Positions 44,716-53,464 of a DNA stretch of 64,000 bases are shown piece after piece; position 1 is the first letter of the stretch; each line of letters begins with the position of its first letter. The position numbers and the translations under genes are program-made. Source of the DNA: Isoptericola sp. BMS4 (GTDB lineage: Bacteria; Actinomycetota; Actinomycetes; Actinomycetales; Cellulomonadaceae); assembly GCF_011634835.1 (NCBI RefSeq), contig NZ_SIRP01000001.1, positions 3,601,331 through 3,665,330 of the forward strand, in the 5' to 3' direction. The notes beneath the pieces were generated by a model, which saw only the letters and a program-made list of their open reading frames with translations, did not search any database and was not told the DNA's origin.

Positions 44716-45564
44716 GTGCCGATCGGTGTCGACGACGTGCGGCTGGAGGAGGCCGCCCTGTGGGTGCGCCAGGGCGCTCCCCCGGTGATGGAGCACCCCC
44801 ACCGGCACGACGACCTCGAGCTCAACCTGGTGCGCACGGGACGGTTGCGGTACCTCTTCGGCGGCTCGACGCTGCGGGTGGCCGCCGGCGAGGTGGCGCT
44901 GTTCTGGGGCGGCACGCCGCACCAGCTCGTGGCGCCCGACGCCGTGCCGACCGACGTCTCCTGGGTGCACGTGCCCCTCACCGAGGTGCTGGGCTGGTCG
45001 CTGCCGTCCGAGCTGCTCGCCGTCCTGCTCAGCGCCCGCCCGGTCGTGGTCCCGGCCTCCGCCCTCGCCCCCGACGTCGGCGCCCGCTTCGCGACCTGGC
45101 ACCACGACGTCCTCGCCGGCGGCGACCCGACCGTCGTTATGCTCGAGGTGCAGGCCTTCGTCCGGCGCGCGCTCGGCGCACACGCCCTCGCCGAGCCGGC
45201 GGAGCCGGCCCCTCCCGCCACGACGACGCACCCGGGGACGGACCCCGTCGCCCGGGCGACGGCCATGGCGCGCTACGTCGCCGAGCACTACCGCTCCCCC
45301 CTCACCGCGGCCGACGTGGCCCGGGCCGCGCACCTGAGCCCCAGCCACGCGATGACGGTGTTCCGGCGGGTGGTGGGCACCACCGTCGGCACGTACGTCG
45401 CCCGCTGCCGGGTGGCCGAGGCGCAGCGCCTCCTCATCACGACGGCGAGGACGACGGCCGAGATCGCGCACGCCGCCGGCTTCACCTCGCAGAGCAGCTT
45501 CTACGACACGTTCCGCCAGATCTGCGGGACGTCGCCCGGCGCCTACCGGCGGTCCGTGCGCTGA
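44716..45564 (+). CDS. AraC-family regulator with cupin sensor domain
   Basis: This 282-aa regulator has an N-terminal cupin (about residues 15-100, MEHPHRHDDLELNLVRTGRL) that should bind the inducing sugar. The C-terminal AraC double helix-turn-helix is at about 185-282 (LTAADVARAAHLSPSHAMTVF, TTAEIAHAAGFTSQSSFYDTF). It lies opposite the GH4 sugar operon with 99 bases between starts, so it probably activates that operon. GTG 44716 is chosen because TAGGCT ends 7 bases upstream (leaderless). The longer reading from 44638 has no such support. Confidence 0.9.
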   Translation: MPIGVDDVRLEEAALWVRQGAPPVMEHPHRHDDLELNLVRTGRLRYLFGGSTLRVAAGEVALFWGGTPHQLVAPDAVPTDVSWVHVPLTEVLGWSLPSELLAVLLSARPVVVPASALAPDVGARFATWHHDVLAGGDPTVVMLEVQAFVRRALGAHALAEPAEPAPPATTTHPGTDPVARATAMARYVAEHYRSPLTAADVARAAHLSPSHAMTVFRRVVGTTVGTYVARCRVAEAQRLLITTARTTAEIAHAAGFTSQSSFYDTFRQICGTSPGAYRRSVR

Positions 45565-45968
45565 ATGGGGCGGGCGGGCCGCGGCATCCGGCGTGCCGCC
45601 ACCTGGAGCGCCGCGACCGCCAGCAGCGCCCCGAGCACCCACAGCGCGGGGCCGCGGTAGCCGTCGAACGCCGCGCCCCCGGTCGCTCCGAGGAGCCATG
45701 CCGTCGCGGCAGCCCAGGCGGGGCCGGACCGTGGCGGGACGACGCCGCGCCGCGCGGCCTCCGCCGCGGCCTGCCGCGCCAGGGCGCCGCGCGCCCAGGC
45801 GCCGGCCACGATCCCGCCGACCAGGCCGGCGGCCAGCACGAGCAGCCGGTCGCGCGTGGGGCCGGACTCCAGCACCAGGACGCCGGAGTACCCGGCGGCG
45901 ACGCCCGCACCGGCGACGAGCAACGACGCGTCGAGCCACCGGACGCCGGTGGGCAGGACCGGGACCAC
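45543..45968 (-). CDS. small integral membrane protein, function unknown
   Basis: This 141-aa protein has about four hydrophobic segments (LLVAGAGVAAGYSGVLVL, LLVLAAGLVGGIVAGAWARG, AWAAATAWLLGATGG, LWVLGALLAVAALQVAA) and a basic C-terminus. Its 3' end overlaps the convergent AraC gene by 22 bases. It starts 7 bases downstream of ilvA's stop on the same strand and may be cotranscribed with it. No family is recognised. Confidence 0.65.
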   Translation of the reverse strand: MVPVLPTGVRWLDASLLVAGAGVAAGYSGVLVLESGPTRDRLLVLAAGLVGGIVAGAWARGALARQAAAEAARRGVVPPRSGPAWAAATAWLLGATGGAAFDGYRGPALWVLGALLAVAALQVAARRMPRPARPIQRTDRR

Positions 45969-45974
45969 CGGTGC

Positions 45975-47195
45975 TCAGCCGACCGCGTACCCGGCGGCCC
46001 GCAGCGCCTCCACGACGCCGGTGCAGTGCTCGTGCCCCTTGGTCTCGAGCTGCACGTTCACCAGCACCTCCGAGACGGCCAGCGACGTGTCGGTGCGCGT
46101 GTGCTCGACCTGCACGATGTTCGCGCCGGTCGCGGCGATGGCGTCGAGCAGGACCGCGAGGGAGCCGGGCTTGTCGTCGATGCACACCCGCAGCTGCAGG
46201 TAGCGCCCCGCGGCGACGAGGCCGTGCTGGACGACGCGCACGAGGAGCAGCGGGTCGATGTTCCCGCCGGTGAGGACGGGCACCACCGTGCCGGGCAGGG
46301 AGCCGGGCTCCGCGGCCAGCACGGCCGCGACGCCCGCCGCGGCCGACGGCTCGACGATCTGCTTGCCGCGCTCGGCCACGAGCAGCAGCGCGCGCGACAT
46401 CTCCTCCTCGGAGACGGTGCGCACCTCGACGCCGAGCCGCGCCAGCACCTCGAACGGCACGTCGCCGGGCGTCCCGATCGCGATGCCGTCGGCCATCGTG
46501 GGCCCCAGGCTGCCGGCGAGCGGCCGGCCGGCCGCGAGCGAGGCGGGGTACGCCGCCGCCTGCTCCGCCTGGACGCCGATCACCCGCACGTGGGGGGCCG
46601 CCTCGGCGAGCACCGTCGCGATGCCGGCCACGAGGCCGCCGCCGCCGAGCGGGACCACGACCGTGCCGACGTCGGGCACCTGCCCGAGGATCTCCAGAGC
46701 GACCGTGCCCTGGCCGGTGACGACGTCGAGGTGGTCGAACGGGTGGATGAGGGTGCGCCCGGTCCGGGCGGACTCCTCGCGCGCCGCGACGAGGCACTCG
46801 TCGACGCTGCTGCCGAGCTGGCGCACCTCGGCGCCGTAGCCGCGGGTGGCGGCCAGCTTGGGCACGGAGGCGCCCACCGGCATGTACACGACGGCGCTGA
46901 TGCCGAGCATCTGCGCGGCGAGCGCGACGCCCTGGGCGTGGTTCCCGGCGCTCGCCGCGACCACCCCGGCGGCCTTCTCCTCGTCGCTCATCCGGCTCAG
47001 CCGCGTGTACGCGCCGCGGATCTTGAACGACCCGGCGCGCTGCAGGTTCTCGCACTTGAGCACGACGGGCGCGCCGACGGACTCCGACATGGCGCGGAAC
47101 GGGTGGGTGGGGGTGCGGGTGACGACGCCGTCCAGCAGGCGCGCGGCCTCGCGCACGTCGTCGAGCGTCACCCGGTCGATCGGGGGGTGTGGCAC
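45975..47195 (-). CDS. ilvA: threonine ammonia-lyase with C-terminal ACT domain
   Basis: This 406-aa PLP enzyme converts threonine to 2-oxobutyrate and ammonia. The PLP lysine is Lys58 in GSFKIRGAY. The phosphate loop is VPLGGGGLVAG and the conserved SAGNHAQGVA segment is present. The C-terminal ~80 residues (RVCIDDKPGSLAVLLDAIAATGANI) form a single ACT domain, as in the TdcB-like/actinobacterial class rather than biosynthetic IlvA with two ACT-like repeats. The role may therefore be catabolic as well as biosynthetic. The GTG start overlaps the stop of the AI-2E-family gene. Confidence 0.92.
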   Translation of the reverse strand: MPHPPIDRVTLDDVREAARLLDGVVTRTPTHPFRAMSESVGAPVVLKCENLQRAGSFKIRGAYTRLSRMSDEEKAAGVVAASAGNHAQGVALAAQMLGISAVVYMPVGASVPKLAATRGYGAEVRQLGSSVDECLVAAREESARTGRTLIHPFDHLDVVTGQGTVALEILGQVPDVGTVVVPLGGGGLVAGIATVLAEAAPHVRVIGVQAEQAAAYPASLAAGRPLAGSLGPTMADGIAIGTPGDVPFEVLARLGVEVRTVSEEEMSRALLLVAERGKQIVEPSAAAGVAAVLAAEPGSLPGTVVPVLTGGNIDPLLLVRVVQHGLVAAGRYLQLRVCIDDKPGSLAVLLDAIAATGANIVQVEHTRTDTSLAVSEVLVNVQLETKGHEHCTGVVEALRAAGYAVG

Positions 47196-48454
47196 TACCT
47201 GTTCTCTCCTGGTCCTGCCGGGCCCGCGTCGGGCGCGGCGGGGGCGTCGTCCGTGTCGCCGGACAGGCTGCCGGGCACCGTGCCCGACGCCGTCGTCCTG
47301 CCCGACCAGAGCAGGGTACCGGGGAGCTGGGGGCGCTTGCGCAGGAGCGGCATGTGGTCCTCGGTGCCGAGCTCGGGGAACTTGTCGTGCCCGTGGAGAT
47401 ACAGCAGGACGGTGTTCAGCACGGCGGCGAGCGGCACGGCGAACAGGGCCCCGACGATCCCGGCGGCGAGCGACCCCGCCGCGACGACGAGCACGACGGC
47501 GACCGGGTGCAGCGACACGGCGTGCCCCATGAGGAAGGGCTGCAGGATGTGGCTCTCGGCCTGCTGCACCAGCAGCACGATCCCGAGCATGATGAGCGCC
47601 GCGATCCAGCCGTTGGCCACGAGCACGACGGCGGTCGCGATCGCCCCGGTGACGATGGCACCGATGATCGGCACGAACGACCCGACGAACACCAGGATGC
47701 CGATCGGCAGGGCGAGGGCCGGCACGAAGAAGGCCGAACCGACGCCGATGCCGACGGCGTCGACGGCCGCCACGAGGATCTGGGTGCGGACGTAGGCGGA
47801 CAGCGTGACCATGCCGCGCCGGCCCGCCTGGTGCACGGGCTCGCGGGCCCGCACCGGCAGCAGGTTGCACAGCCACGTCCAGATCGTGCGCCCGTCGAGC
47901 AAGAAGAAGATCGTGCAGAACAGCGTGATCAGCGCGCCGACGAAGACGTGCCCGATCGTGGTGGCCGCACCCAGCGCTCCGGCGACCAGCCCGGAGCTGT
48001 CCACGACGGACTCCTGGAGCTGGTCGCCGAGCGAGCTGAGCTCGGCGGTGTCCAGGCCGAGCGGTCCCTCGGCGAGCCACGTCGTGACCTGGTCGAAGCC
48101 CGCCACCGCCTGGTCCCACAGGTCCTGGAACCCGGAGACGATCGACGTCCCCGCGAGGGTGATCAGGGCTCCGACGAGGGCGATGAGCCCCACCAGGGAG
48201 ACGCCGGTGGCGAGGCCCCGGCCGAGGTGCCAGCGCTCGAGCGTCCGCCGCACGGGGCCGAGCAGGACCGTCAGCAGCAGCGCGAGGGCCACCGGGACGA
48301 CGATCGTCTTCAGCGCGGCGAGCAGCCACACGAGGCCGGCCACGGCCGCGGCGACGAGCAGGAGCCGCCACGACCAGGCCGCGGCGGCGCGCACGCTCAG
48401 CGGGACGGTGTCGGCGCCCCGCACGTGCGGGGTCGGGGAGGTCGGTGCACTCAC
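47195..48454 (-). CDS. AI-2E family transporter
   Basis: This 419-aa membrane protein of the AI-2E/TqsA/UPF0118 family has about eight helices. The conserved central region includes FVGALITLFCTIFFLLDG, PIGILVFVGSFVPIIGAIVTG and the late VQQAESHILQPFLMGHAV motif. Family members have been linked to autoinducer export, Na+/H+ exchange or indole export, so no substrate is assigned. GTG 48454 is chosen over GTG 48460 because TAGGGT (48466-48461) then lies 6 bases upstream. The C-terminal tail is polar and Ala/Gly/Pro-rich. Confidence 0.9.
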   Translation of the reverse strand: MSAPTSPTPHVRGADTVPLSVRAAAAWSWRLLLVAAAVAGLVWLLAALKTIVVPVALALLLTVLLGPVRRTLERWHLGRGLATGVSLVGLIALVGALITLAGTSIVSGFQDLWDQAVAGFDQVTTWLAEGPLGLDTAELSSLGDQLQESVVDSSGLVAGALGAATTIGHVFVGALITLFCTIFFLLDGRTIWTWLCNLLPVRAREPVHQAGRRGMVTLSAYVRTQILVAAVDAVGIGVGSAFFVPALALPIGILVFVGSFVPIIGAIVTGAIATAVVLVANGWIAALIMLGIVLLVQQAESHILQPFLMGHAVSLHPVAVVLVVAAGSLAAGIVGALFAVPLAAVLNTVLLYLHGHDKFPELGTEDHMPLLRKRPQLPGTLLWSGRTTASGTVPGSLSGDTDDAPAAPDAGPAGPGENR

Positions 48455-48467
48455 GCCCACACCCTAG

Positions 48468-48495
48468 GTCGCCGGGCAGCGCGCTGCCCGGCGAC
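48468..48495 (-). terminator. terminator of the YdeI-like gene
   Basis: A perfect 28-base palindrome (14-bp arms, no spacer) begins 9 bases after the YdeI-like stop and ends 2 bases before the AI-2E -10 element. It separates the two minus-strand transcripts. Confidence 0.75.
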
Positions 48496-48503
48496 CCGCG
48501 CGC

Positions 48504-49127
48504 TCAGGCAGACCAGCGCCGCTGCGGGTGCGGGGTCTCCCCGCGCTCGAGCATGGCGACGAACTTCACCACGTTGCGGCGCCGCGCCTGCTCCGTCCGC
48601 AGCGTCGCGAGCCGGTAGAGGATGGCGTACCGGTTCTGTGCGCTGAGCGCGGCGAACGCCGCCCGCGCCCGGGCGCTGCCCGCCAGCGCGGCCTCCAGGT
48701 CGGGCGGCACCTCGATCGTCGCAGAGCCCCGGTAGGCGGCCTCCCAGCGCCCGTCGGCCCGCGCCCGCTCGACCTCGGAGATCCCCCGCGGGCGCATCCG
48801 GCCCTCGTCGGTCAGCCGCTGGACGTGCTCGACGTTCCGCGCCGACCACCGGCTGTTGCGCCGGCGCGGGCAGAACCGCTGCGCCATCGTGTCCGCGCCC
48901 AGGCTGCGCATCTGCGCGTCGATCCAGCCGCTGCACAGCGCCTCGTCCAGCGCCGTCGCGTGCGTGAGCGTCGTCGGGGCGGGACGCCCCTTCTTCGCGA
49001 GCACCAGCCACACGCCGTCCGGGCAGGAGTCCTCGTGCCGGTCGAGCCAGGCGCGCCAGGCCGCCTGGTCCGGCAGCACGAGGTGCTCCACCGCGTCGGC
49101 GCCGGAGCTGCTGCTGTCTGGTTCCAT
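48504..49127 (-). CDS. YdeI/OmpD-associated family protein
   Basis: This 207-aa soluble protein of the YdeI (bacteriocin-protection-like) family has WRAWLDRHEDSCPDGVWLVLAKKG near the N-terminus, the family motif ALDEALCSGWIDAQ, FCPRRRNSRWSARNVEHVQRL and a C-terminal FAALSAQNRYAILYRL. The ATG at 49127 has GGGAG 6 bases upstream. Some relatives protect against bacteriocins or antimicrobial peptides, but a role here is not established. Confidence 0.87.
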   Translation of the reverse strand: MEPDSSSSGADAVEHLVLPDQAAWRAWLDRHEDSCPDGVWLVLAKKGRPAPTTLTHATALDEALCSGWIDAQMRSLGADTMAQRFCPRRRNSRWSARNVEHVQRLTDEGRMRPRGISEVERARADGRWEAAYRGSATIEVPPDLEAALAGSARARAAFAALSAQNRYAILYRLATLRTEQARRRNVVKFVAMLERGETPHPQRRWSA

Positions 49128-49180
49128 CGTCGTCTCCCGTCTGCGCGTCGGGGAAGGACGAGGCACGGACCGTCGACGCC

Positions 49181-49211
49181 CGGTCGCGGTCCCCGACACG
49201 GACCGCGACCG
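49181..49211. terminator. hairpin in the YdeI-msrA gap
   Basis: A perfect 12-bp GC stem with a 7-base loop. It lies upstream of both neighbouring genes, so it is either a stray terminator of an unseen transcript or a regulatory structure. Confidence 0.4.
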
Positions 49212-49613
49212 TCCCCGGGCGCGGGCGCCCGGGAGCAGGGGCGTCGCCGTCGACTCCTGCTCCTGCGCCCGCCCGTGCGGGACGACCCTGACCTCGGTGG
49301 GCCGCGGTCAGAACCGGTCTGCCCCGGTCCGGCCGCAGCCCACCCCGGATTCTCCCCCTGTACTCCGTCGTGCTGCCACCACCGTGACGTCGGCCGTCGC
49401 CGCCCCTGCCGCGCCGCCTGCCACCGTGGTCGTCACGGCACCGCGGACGACCCCCCGGTCGTCCCCCTCCGTGGGCCTGTGACGCGGCTCACTCTAGACC
49501 CGCGGGGCCCTTCCCTCATGTCGAGCCGCCGTCGTGCCCGCGGGAACACGCACCGGGCCGACGTCGTTGCGCCTGACGGGGGCAGGCCGCGCCGAACGAG
49601 GCCGCCCCGATCA

Positions 49614-49621
49614 AGGAGGTA
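49614..49621 (+). promoter_or_regulatory. near-perfect Shine-Dalgarno of msrA
   Basis: AAGGAGGT precedes ATG 49627 by about 5-7 bases. It is one of the strongest ribosome sites in the window and rules out the upstream in-frame ATG at 49534. Confidence 0.85.
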
Positions 49622-49626
49622 ACCCG

Positions 49627-50307
49627 ATGAGCTCGATCTTCGACCAGCTGCTCGGCCGCTCCGGCAGGACCACGATGGTGGCCCCCGAGGACGCGCTGCC
49701 CGGGCGGGAGTCCCCCGTGCTCCCCGCGGCACGCCCGCACACCGTGCTCGGCACGTCCCTCACCGGACCGTGGCCCGAGGGCACGCGGGTGCTGTACCTG
49801 GCCATGGGCTGCTTCTGGGGCGCCGAGGAGATCTACTGGCAGGTACCCGGCGTCGTGAGCACCGCCGTGGGGTACATGGGCGGCACCACCCCGAACCCCA
49901 CCTACGAGGAGGTGTGCACCGCGCGCACCGGGCACACCGAGACCACGCTGGTGGCGTACGACCCGGCACGGGTCTCCGAGGCCGAGCTGCTGCGGATCTT
50001 CTGGGAGCGGCACGACCCGACGCAGGGCTTCCGCCAGGGCAACGACGTCGGCACCCAGTACCGGTCCGCCGTCTACTGGACGGCGCCGGAGCAGGAGGCC
50101 GCGGTCCGCGAGACGGCGGAGCGGTACGGCGAGGTGCTGGCGGCGCGCGGCTACGACCCGATCACCACCGAGCTGCGCCCGGCGGCCGAGGCCGGGCCGT
50201 TCTTCTACGCCGAGGACTACCACCAGCAGTACCTCTCGGACGCGAAGAACCCGCACGGGTACCGGTGCCACGCCACCACCGGCGTCCCGTACCCCGACGC
50301 CGCCTGA
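49627..50307 (+). CDS. msrA: peptide-methionine (S)-S-oxide reductase
   Basis: This 226-aa enzyme reduces S-methionine sulfoxide in proteins and free methionine, an oxidative-stress repair role. The catalytic Cys62 lies in [10 protein letters not shown]. Other family motifs are [51 protein letters not shown] (in parts) and EDYHQQYL. The N-terminal extension of about 50 residues is usual for the longer actinobacterial and enterobacterial MsrA. Confidence 0.96.
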   Translation: MSSIFDQLLGRSGRTTMVAPEDALPGRESPVLPAARPHTVLGTSLTGPWPEGTRVLYLAMGCFWGAEEIYWQVPGVVSTAVGYMGGTTPNPTYEEVCTARTGHTETTLVAYDPARVSEAELLRIFWERHDPTQGFRQGNDVGTQYRSAVYWTAPEQEAAVRETAERYGEVLAARGYDPITTELRPAAEAGPFFYAEDYHQQYLSDAKNPHGYRCHATTGVPYPDAA

Positions 50308-50355
50308 GCGCCACGCGCGTCAGCGCGTGTCGGTCCGGGGTGCGACGATCGGACC

Positions 50356-51879
50356 GTGCTCCTCGCCGAGGTCGTCACCACGCACGCCGCCGTCGCCGCG
50401 ACGCGCTCGCGGCTGCGCAAGCGCGAGCTGCTCGCGGGAGCGCTGCGGGCGGCGTCGGACGGCGACGAGGTGGAGGTCGTCGCCGCGTTCCTCTCCGGGC
50501 GGCCGCGCCAGCGGCGCACCGGGCTCGGCTGGCGCACCCTCGCCGAGCTGCCGCCGCCCGCCGAGGAGCCCACCCTGACGCCCGGCGACGTCGACGCCGC
50601 CCTGACGCGGGTCGCCGCGCTCGCCGGGGCGGGCTCGCAGGCCGCCCGCGCCGCCGCCGTCGACGAGCTGTTCGGCCGCGCCACGGGCGAGGAGCAGGAC
50701 TTCGTGCGCCGCCTCATCCTGGGGCAGCTGCGCCAGGGCGCCCTCGACTCGCTGCTGCTGGACGCCGTGGCCGACGCCGCCGAGGTGCCTGCGGCGGCCG
50801 TCCGCCGCGCCGCGATGTTCTCCGGCCCGTCGGGGCCGATCGCCCGCGCGGCGCTCGACGGCGGGGCCTCTGCCCTCGAGTCCTTCCGCCTGGAGCCCGG
50901 CCGGCCCGTGCGCCCCATGCTCGCGGCGTCGGCTCCCGACGTCGCGACCGCGCTGGAGCGGTTCGACGGCGAGGTCGCCGCCGACACCAAGCTCGACGGC
51001 GTCCGGGTGCAGGTGCACCGCCGCGGCGACGACGTCGCCGTGTTCACCCGGTCGCTCGACGACGTCACCGAGCGCCTCGGTGAGGTGGTCGAGCTCGCGC
51101 GGTCCCTCGACGTGACGGCCGTGGTGCTCGACGGCGAGGCGATCGCGCTCGACGACGCCGGCCGCCCGCGCCCCTTCCAGGAGACCGCGTCGCGCACCGG
51201 CAGCCACGACACCGACGCCCTCGGCACCACCCTGCCCCTGAGCGTGCGGTTCTTCGACCTGCTGCACCACGACGGCACCGACCTCGTCGACGCGCCCGCC
51301 CGCGACCGGCTCGCCGCGCTGGACGCCGTCGTGCCCGCCGACGCCGTCGTGCCGCGGCTGGTGTCCGCCGACCCGGACGAGGTGCAGGCGTTCTTCGCCG
51401 CTACCGTCGCGGGCGGGAACGAGGGGCTGGTGCTCAAGGACCTCGACGCCCCGTACGCCGCCGGGCGCCGCGGCGCGGGCTGGGTGAAGGTCAAGCCGCG
51501 CCACACCCTCGACCTGGTGGTGCTCGCCGTCGAGTGGGGCTCCGGCCGCCGCCGGGGCTGGCTGTCGAACATCCACCTGGGTGCCCGCGACCCGGAGACC
51601 GGCGGGTTCGTCATGCTCGGCAAGACGTTCAAGGGCATGACCGACGCGACGCTCGCGTGGCAGACGGAACGCTTCCTCGACCTCGCCGAGGGCCCCACCG
51701 ACGGGTACGTCGTCACGGTCCGCCCCGAGCAGGTCGTCGAGGTCGCGTTCGACGGCGTCCAGCGCTCCACGCGCTACCCCGGCGGGATGGCGCTGCGGTT
51801 CGCCCGCGTAGTGCGCTACCGCCACGACAAGACCGCCGACGAGGCCGACACCGTGGGCACCGTGCGGGCGCTGCGGTGA
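50356..51879 (+). CDS. ligB: ATP-dependent DNA ligase, LigB type
   Basis: This 507-aa ligase has an N-terminal DNA-binding domain (about residues 1-185) and a nucleotidyltransferase domain with Lys212 in motif I (DTKLDGVR), motif IIIa VRFFDLL, motif [12 protein letters not shown] and motif [10 protein letters not shown]. An OB-fold domain completes it. Length and layout equal mycobacterial LigB, a non-essential ATP-dependent ligase alongside the NAD+-dependent LigA. GACGAT ends 6 bases before the GTG, suggesting a leaderless transcript. It is convergent with the Imm5-like gene. Confidence 0.93.
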   Translation: MLLAEVVTTHAAVAATRSRLRKRELLAGALRAASDGDEVEVVAAFLSGRPRQRRTGLGWRTLAELPPPAEEPTLTPGDVDAALTRVAALAGAGSQAARAAAVDELFGRATGEEQDFVRRLILGQLRQGALDSLLLDAVADAAEVPAAAVRRAAMFSGPSGPIARAALDGGASALESFRLEPGRPVRPMLAASAPDVATALERFDGEVAADTKLDGVRVQVHRRGDDVAVFTRSLDDVTERLGEVVELARSLDVTAVVLDGEAIALDDAGRPRPFQETASRTGSHDTDALGTTLPLSVRFFDLLHHDGTDLVDAPARDRLAALDAVVPADAVVPRLVSADPDEVQAFFAATVAGGNEGLVLKDLDAPYAAGRRGAGWVKVKPRHTLDLVVLAVEWGSGRRRGWLSNIHLGARDPETGGFVMLGKTFKGMTDATLAWQTERFLDLAEGPTDGYVVTVRPEQVVEVAFDGVQRSTRYPGGMALRFARVVRYRHDKTADEADTVGTVRALR

Positions 51880-51886
51880 CGTCCCC

Positions 51887-52441
51887 TCAGGAGTGACCCG
51901 CGCGCAGGGCGGCGTCGAGCTCGCGCACCAGGGCGCCGGGCCGCCCACCACCCGCGGGCGCGGACGGGTAGCGCGACAGGACGTCCACCACCACGGGGCC
52001 GGCGAGGAGCCGGGCCCGCTCCAGGTGGACCGCGGCGACGGCGGGATCGCCGCCCGCGTCCAGCTCGAACGCCCGGGCCGCGTGCGCGGCCGCCCCGAGG
52101 ACATGCTTGACCTGGGTGGCCTTCGCCAACGGGTGCAGGAACGCGGCACCGGCCGCCGCCAGCGCCGCCCGGGCGGCCTCGCCCGCCGCTGCGCGCCCCG
52201 CGTCGCGGGCCTCGCCCGCGGCCCGCTGCGCAGCCCACGCGGCGTCCCTGATCGCCGTGGTCCGCGGGGCGCCGTCGGCGAACCGCTGCGCGGCCTCGAC
52301 GGCGGCACGCGGACGCGGGTCGTCCGGCCGGTCGCGCCCGAAGAGCCCCAGCGCGGGGGTGGCGCACGCTACCGCGTACCCCGCGACGGCGCGGAGCTCC
52401 GTCAGGTCCAGCGCGATCTCCCCGGTCGTTCCCTCCGTCAT
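51887..52441 (-). CDS. Imm5-like putative immunity protein
   Basis: This 184-aa, very Ala-rich helical protein matches the pattern of the Imm5-like family. LTELRAVAGYAVACATPALGLF opens the sequence, followed by RPRAAVEAAQRFADGAPRT and a C-terminal KATQVKHVLGAAAHAARAFEL. The family is named from polymorphic-toxin loci, but members like this one often stand alone and their role is unproven. No toxin gene is adjacent. GGGAGG lies 6 bases upstream of the ATG. A family B palindrome starts 22 bases upstream of the start codon. Confidence 0.75.
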   Translation of the reverse strand: MTEGTTGEIALDLTELRAVAGYAVACATPALGLFGRDRPDDPRPRAAVEAAQRFADGAPRTTAIRDAAWAAQRAAGEARDAGRAAAGEAARAALAAAGAAFLHPLAKATQVKHVLGAAAHAARAFELDAGGDPAVAAVHLERARLLAGPVVVDVLSRYPSAPAGGGRPGALVRELDAALRAGHS

Positions 52442-52463
52442 GCTCGCCTCCCTCTCCCAGGAC

Positions 52464-52524
52464 GTTGTGGGCGTGATCTTGGCGCATTCCCGACGCGGGA
52501 ATGCGCCAAGATCACGCCCACAAC
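52464..52524. repeat. family B palindrome, copy 2
   Basis: Perfect 29-bp arms (52464-52492, starting GTTGTGGGCGTGATCTTGG, with 52496-52524) and a 3-base loop, ACG. It lies between two minus-strand genes, beginning 11 bases beyond the stop of the LysR-effector-like gene. It shares TGTGGGCGTGA-CT-GGCGC with 37880-37937. Confidence 0.88.
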
Positions 52525-52535
52525 ACTGTCGGGGG

Positions 52536-53411
52536 TCAGCGGCGGCCGCGGCGCCGGCCTGACGGCCGCTGCCCGCGGCGCGGCGCCGGGGGCCGGCCCC
52601 CACGCCGCGGCTCCTTCGACGGCGCCTGCCGCGACGAGGCGCCCTTCGGCCCCTTCGCCGACTCTGCCTTCGCCGACCCCGCCTGGGACGATCCCGTGCC
52701 CTCCGCGTCGCGACCACCGCGCCCCCGGGAGCTGTTGACCGTGCGGCCCCGCACGATCCCGATCATCTCCTCGACGAGCTCGGCGACGTCGTCCGGCAGG
52801 CCGTCCCGCAGCCAGGCGAGACCGACCGGCGCCTCGGGGCCGCCGTCCAGCACACGGAAGGTCGCGTCCTTGCGGTGGTGCAGCCGCGCCAGCGACATGG
52901 GGACCACGGTGGCGCCGGTGCCCGTCGCGACCCACGCGATCGCGTCCGCCGTCGTGGCGGGCGGCTCCGGGGTCACCAGGCCACCGGCGCCGTCGTCGTA
53001 CGGCTGGGGCGCGCGACCCGGGAGGGGCGCGCCGCCCGCGTAGAGGACGTCGTCGCGGGCCAGCCAGACGACGTCGTCGGCGAGGGCGTCGGCGGTGACG
53101 GTCTCGTCCTCGTCGGTCGCGGCGAGCAGGTGGTCGCGCGAGACGACGACCACCGGCAGCTCGGCGTACAGGGGGATGGCGTGCAGCACGTCGGCGTCCA
53201 CGGGCAGCCGCAGGACCGCGGCGTCCACCCGGCGTCCGGCCAACGCGGCCGCGGCATCGGCGGCGGGCACCTGGACCAGCTCCAGGGGGACGTCGGCGAG
53301 GCGCGCGCGCCAGGTGCGCGCCCACTTGCCGGGAGTAGCGCCCGGCACGTAGCCGAGCCGGAACCCGGCGGTTCCGCCGTCCGGGGCGTCGGCCACGGGA
53401 TCGTCATTCAC
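52536..53411 (-). CDS. LysR-type effector-binding domain protein without DNA-binding domain
   Basis: This 291-aa protein consists of a LysR-like substrate-binding domain (about residues 15-215, FRLGYVPGATPGKWARTWRA, with an inter-lobe YAELPVVVVSRDHLL). A long basic low-complexity tail rich in Arg, Pro, Lys and Gly follows. The winged helix-turn-helix normally found at the N-terminus is absent. The basic tail might bind nucleic acid instead; that is speculation. The GTG start is 6 bases after TAGCCT on the minus strand. It is divergent from a DUF5997 gene. Confidence 0.82.
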   Translation of the reverse strand: MNDDPVADAPDGGTAGFRLGYVPGATPGKWARTWRARLADVPLELVQVPAADAAAALAGRRVDAAVLRLPVDADVLHAIPLYAELPVVVVSRDHLLAATDEDETVTADALADDVVWLARDDVLYAGGAPLPGRAPQPYDDGAGGLVTPEPPATTADAIAWVATGTGATVVPMSLARLHHRKDATFRVLDGGPEAPVGLAWLRDGLPDDVAELVEEMIGIVRGRTVNSSRGRGGRDAEGTGSSQAGSAKAESAKGPKGASSRQAPSKEPRRGGRPPAPRRGQRPSGRRRGRR

Positions 53412-53417
53412 GCCACA

Positions 53418-53457
53418 AGGCTACGGTGCGCCCCGGCGCCGCCGCCGCGACTACCCT
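53418..53457. promoter_or_regulatory. divergent leaderless promoters (LysR-effector protein / DUF5997)
   Basis: TAGCCT on the minus strand (53423-53418) lies 6 bases before GTG 53411. TACCCT (53452-53457) lies 7 bases before ATG 53465. Only 53 bases separate the two starts, and no Shine-Dalgarno sequence is present for either gene. Confidence 0.5.
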
Positions 53458-53464
53458 GGTGCCC

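Larger units (their letters stand above)
49128..49626. other. 499-base intergenic region without a supported gene
   Basis: This divergent gap lies between the YdeI-like and msrA genes. It contains a 12-bp hairpin (49181-49192 with 49200-49211, loop of 7). No tRNA-like TTCGA arm and no ORF with a ribosome site and family features were found on either strand. The last 15 bases hold the msrA ribosome site. Confidence 0.6.

Noticed and set aside
49534-49626. N-terminal extension of MsrA to ATG 49534
   Set aside because: The perfect AAGGAGGT directly before ATG 49627 fixes the start. The extra residues look like translated intergenic DNA.
37880-52524. Insertion-sequence ends
   Set aside because: The long palindromes resemble terminal repeats, but no transposase, direct repeats or internal ORF lie between or within them.
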